In this document: positions 56,696 through 58,304 of the stretch, piece by piece
How positions within the stretch are numbered: the stretch's first letter is position 1
Layout: each line of letters begins with the position of its first letter
Source of the DNA: Betaproteobacteria bacterium
GTDB taxonomy: Bacteria > Pseudomonadota > Gammaproteobacteria > Burkholderiales > Casimicrobiaceae
Reading direction: 5' to 3'
Length of the DNA stretch: 58,304 bases
NCBI GenBank assembly: GCA_027492485.1
Contig: JAPUER010000083.1
Span: 35,376 to 93,679, forward strand
Made by a program: the position numbers and the translations under genes
Notes under the pieces: model-generated
Told to the model about the DNA's origin: nothing
What the model saw: the letters and a program-made list of their open reading frames with translations, nothing else
Databases searched by the model: none

Positions 56696-57928
56696 GTGAA
56701 ACCAAGCAGAATTTCCCGCATCCGCGCGACACCGGTGACCGTGCCAACGCAGGCGCCGCTGCTACACAGCAATGGTGCGCATTGGGGGCGATTCGTGCGC
56801 ACCATCGTCGAGGTCGAGACCGACGACGACTACGTCGGTCTGGGCGAATTCGGCGGCGGCGGCGAAGTTGCCAGCGCGGGTATCGAGAGCCTGATCACTT
56901 ACCTCAAGGGCCACAATGTCTTCGAACTGGAAGCGTTGCGCTTCGCCATCTGCAACCCGACGGCGAGCCTTTACAACAACCGCACGCAACTGCACGCCGC
57001 GATCGAGTTCGCCTGCCTCGATATCATGGGTCAGCGCCTGGGCGTGCCGGTGGCCGAGCTGCTGGGCGGGCGCGTGCGCGACGCAGTCGAATTCGCGAGT
57101 TATCTGTTCTTCCGTCTGCCGAACGAGACGACCGGCGAGGGCGAAGTTCGTACCGCCGAGCAACTGGTGGCGCATGCAAAGGCGCTGCACGCCGAACACG
57201 GCTTCACCGCGCACAAGCTCAAAGGCGGTGTCTATGCACCCGACTACGAGCTGAACGCCTATCAGGCAATCGCTGCGGCGTTGCCGAAAGATCGCTTCCG
57301 CTTCGATCCGAATTCCGCGTTCTCGCTGGCCGATGCGATCCGCTTCGGGCAGGGCATCGCGCATATCAACAACGATTACTACGAAGACCCGGTGTTCGGC
57401 ATGCCGCAACTGTCGCGGCTGCGCGAGTTCGTGCGCATCCCGATTGCCACCAATACCGTGGTCGTCAACTTCGAGCAGCTGGCGATGAACATCATCACCC
57501 AGCCGCGCGCCGTAGACGTGGTGCTGCTCGACACCACGTTCTGGGGCGGTATCCGGCCCTGCATCAAGGCCGCCGCGATCTGCGACACCTTCGGCTTGGG
57601 CGTCGCGGTGCATTCCTCGGGCGAACTCGGTATCCAGCTTGCAACCATGCTGCACATGGGCGCGGTGGTGCCCAACCTCGGCTACGCCGCCGATGCGCAC
57701 TATCACCACCTGGTCGACGACATCATTGTCGGCGGCAAGATGAAGTATGTGCACGGCGCGATCCAGGTGCCCACCGGCCCCGGCCTCGGCGTTACGCTCG
57801 ACCGCGACAAGCTGCGCCAGTACCACGAGCTATTCAGGGAACTGGGCGGCTACACCTACGACCGCGATCCGTCGCGGCCGGGCTGGTATCCGCTGGTGCC
57901 GAATTCACGGTGGAAGAGCACACAATGA
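56696..57928 (+). CDS. Glucarate dehydratase-like enolase-superfamily enzyme
   Basis: 410 residues. The active site can be mapped on glucarate dehydratase: K174-x-K176 (HKLKGG), D204 and N206 (FDPNSAF), E230 (YYEDP), N253 (ATNTVV), D279 (LLDTTFWGG) and H306 (VAVHSSGE). It therefore dehydrates a glucarate-like hexarate or related acid sugar. It starts with a GTG after GGGGAAAAA and is divergent from dctP. Its TGA overlaps the ATG of the next gene by ATGA, so they are one operon. Confidence 0.9.
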   Translation: MKPSRISRIRATPVTVPTQAPLLHSNGAHWGRFVRTIVEVETDDDYVGLGEFGGGGEVASAGIESLITYLKGHNVFELEALRFAICNPTASLYNNRTQLHAAIEFACLDIMGQRLGVPVAELLGGRVRDAVEFASYLFFRLPNETTGEGEVRTAEQLVAHAKALHAEHGFTAHKLKGGVYAPDYELNAYQAIAAALPKDRFRFDPNSAFSLADAIRFGQGIAHINNDYYEDPVFGMPQLSRLREFVRIPIATNTVVVNFEQLAMNIITQPRAVDVVLLDTTFWGGIRPCIKAAAICDTFGLGVAVHSSGELGIQLATMLHMGAVVPNLGYAADAHYHHLVDDIIVGGKMKYVHGAIQVPTGPGLGVTLDRDKLRQYHELFRELGGYTYDRDPSRPGWYPLVPNSRWKSTQ

Positions 57929-58304
57929 GCGAATCCGGCGGCCGTTTGTGCCTGTCGACGTTACTGTCGCTGCCGGGCGGCGTGCAGCGCCCGACCTACG
58001 ATCCGCGAACATTGCAAGTCGGCATCGTGCACCTCGGCATCGGCGCCTTTCATCGCGCGCATCAGGCGGTGTACACCGAGGACGCGATGGCGCTGGGTGG
58101 TGGCGATTGGGGCATCTGCGGCGTCAGCCTCAAGTCGCCCACGGTGCGCGATCAGCTTGCACCGCAGGATGGGCTCTATTGTGTCCGCACCGTCTCGCGC
58201 GCAGGCGACGCATGGCGCGCGGACGCAGGCGACGCATGGCGCGCGAACACAGGCGACGCATGGCGCGCGAACACAGGCGACGCATGGCGCGCGAACACAG
58301 GCGA
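57925..58304 (+). CDS. Mannitol dehydrogenase/fructuronate reductase family protein, partial at window end
   Basis: The visible part (about 126 codons) starts [20 protein letters not shown], then the Rossmann region [20 protein letters not shown] of the mannitol dehydrogenase/UxuB family. It is coupled to the dehydratase gene by ATGA. From 58201 the frame enters a 24-base tandem repeat coding for GDAWRANT units, in a spot where homologues have a short loop. The 3' end lies outside the window, and the repeat may have ended the assembled sequence here. Confidence 0.85.
   Translation, partial: MSESGGRLCLSTLLSLPGGVQRPTYDPRTLQVGIVHLGIGAFHRAHQAVYTEDAMALGGGDWGICGVSLKSPTVRDQLAPQDGLYCVRTVSRAGDAWRADAGDAWRANTGDAWRANTGDAWRANTG
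58201..58304. repeat. 24-bp tandem repeat inside a coding region
   Basis: Four full units and part of a fifth of GGCGACGCATGGCGCGCGAAC type (24 bases, with the first unit reading GAC for AAC at its end). The period is a multiple of three, so the frame stays open and an eight-residue motif ([10 protein letters not shown]) repeats. The window ends within it. Confidence 0.95.

Noticed and set aside
58201-58304. CRISPR or promoter iterons at the window end
   Set aside because: The units are adjacent without spacers and keep the reading frame, so it is a coding tandem repeat.

Overview
The window is GC-rich chromosomal DNA, coding on both strands with short intergenic gaps. Gene content and order point to a betaproteobacterium, most likely Burkholderiales. 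The strongest pointer is the run hisI-hisE-HIT-tatABC-DegS-like protease-Nif3, joined by recA-recX, an argD of the proteobacterial type and an IPTL-CTERM-like segment in a giant surface protein. This assignment is inferred from gene content; no 16S or marker search was possible.

Layout. (1) 0.15-9.2 kb: an lrgAB (holin/antiholin-like) pair, a secreted M16 peptidase, a class V aminotransferase divergent from a DSD1-type PLP enzyme plus sirtuin pair, and a secreted protein with dockerin-like repeats. (2) 9.2-13.8 kb: an AdoMet decarboxylase-spermidine synthase fusion next to a periplasmic DsrE-like protein, a DUF2145 operon, a TauE/SafE exporter and a hotdog thioesterase. (3) 14.1-24.5 kb: the most unusual block. 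It holds a ~2390-residue modular protein (membrane hairpin, Ig/cadherin-like repeats, beta-helix), three tandem phage-tail-collar proteins, a Tat-exported protein, a GNAT acetyltransferase and a small DUF6916-like protein. (4) 24.6-30.6 kb: HAD phosphatase, divergent lexA / recA-recX sharing one SOS box, a zinc-ribbon protein and tag. (5) 30.8-40.9 kb: an MFS transporter, alaS, a DUF4160/DUF2442 pair followed by a MITE-like element, argD, a RidA protein, a glycine-zipper lipoprotein-like protein, an ECF sigma / zinc-finger anti-sigma pair, and sseA. (6) 40.9-45.5 kb: dnaG carrying an in-frame DUF559 endonuclease-like insertion flanked by ~120-bp direct repeats, a response regulator and gcdH. 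(7) 45.6-51.9 kb: maiA, hisIE, HIT, a TatA-like 53-residue ORF, tatABC, a DegS-like protease and Nif3. (8) 52.2-58.3 kb: a sugar-acid locus with an amber-interrupted enolase-superfamily gene, TRAP dctMQP, a glucarate-dehydratase-like gene and the start of a mannitol-dehydrogenase-family gene that ends in a 24-bp tandem repeat at the window edge.

The intergenic DNA is rich in palindromic repeats of several families. One is a ~115-bp element with five copies here, centred on AGTCGACT and bracketed by GGGCTC/GAGCCC arms. Others are REP-like doublets (GGAGCGGCCTTGGCCGCGA type), two CGCAGATT palindromes bracketing the broken enolase-superfamily gene, two heptamer (CGTCATT/CGTCCTT) hairpins and one 156-bp fold-back element with apparent CTTAG target duplications. 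No tRNA, rRNA, CRISPR array, transposase or prophage structural module was recognised.
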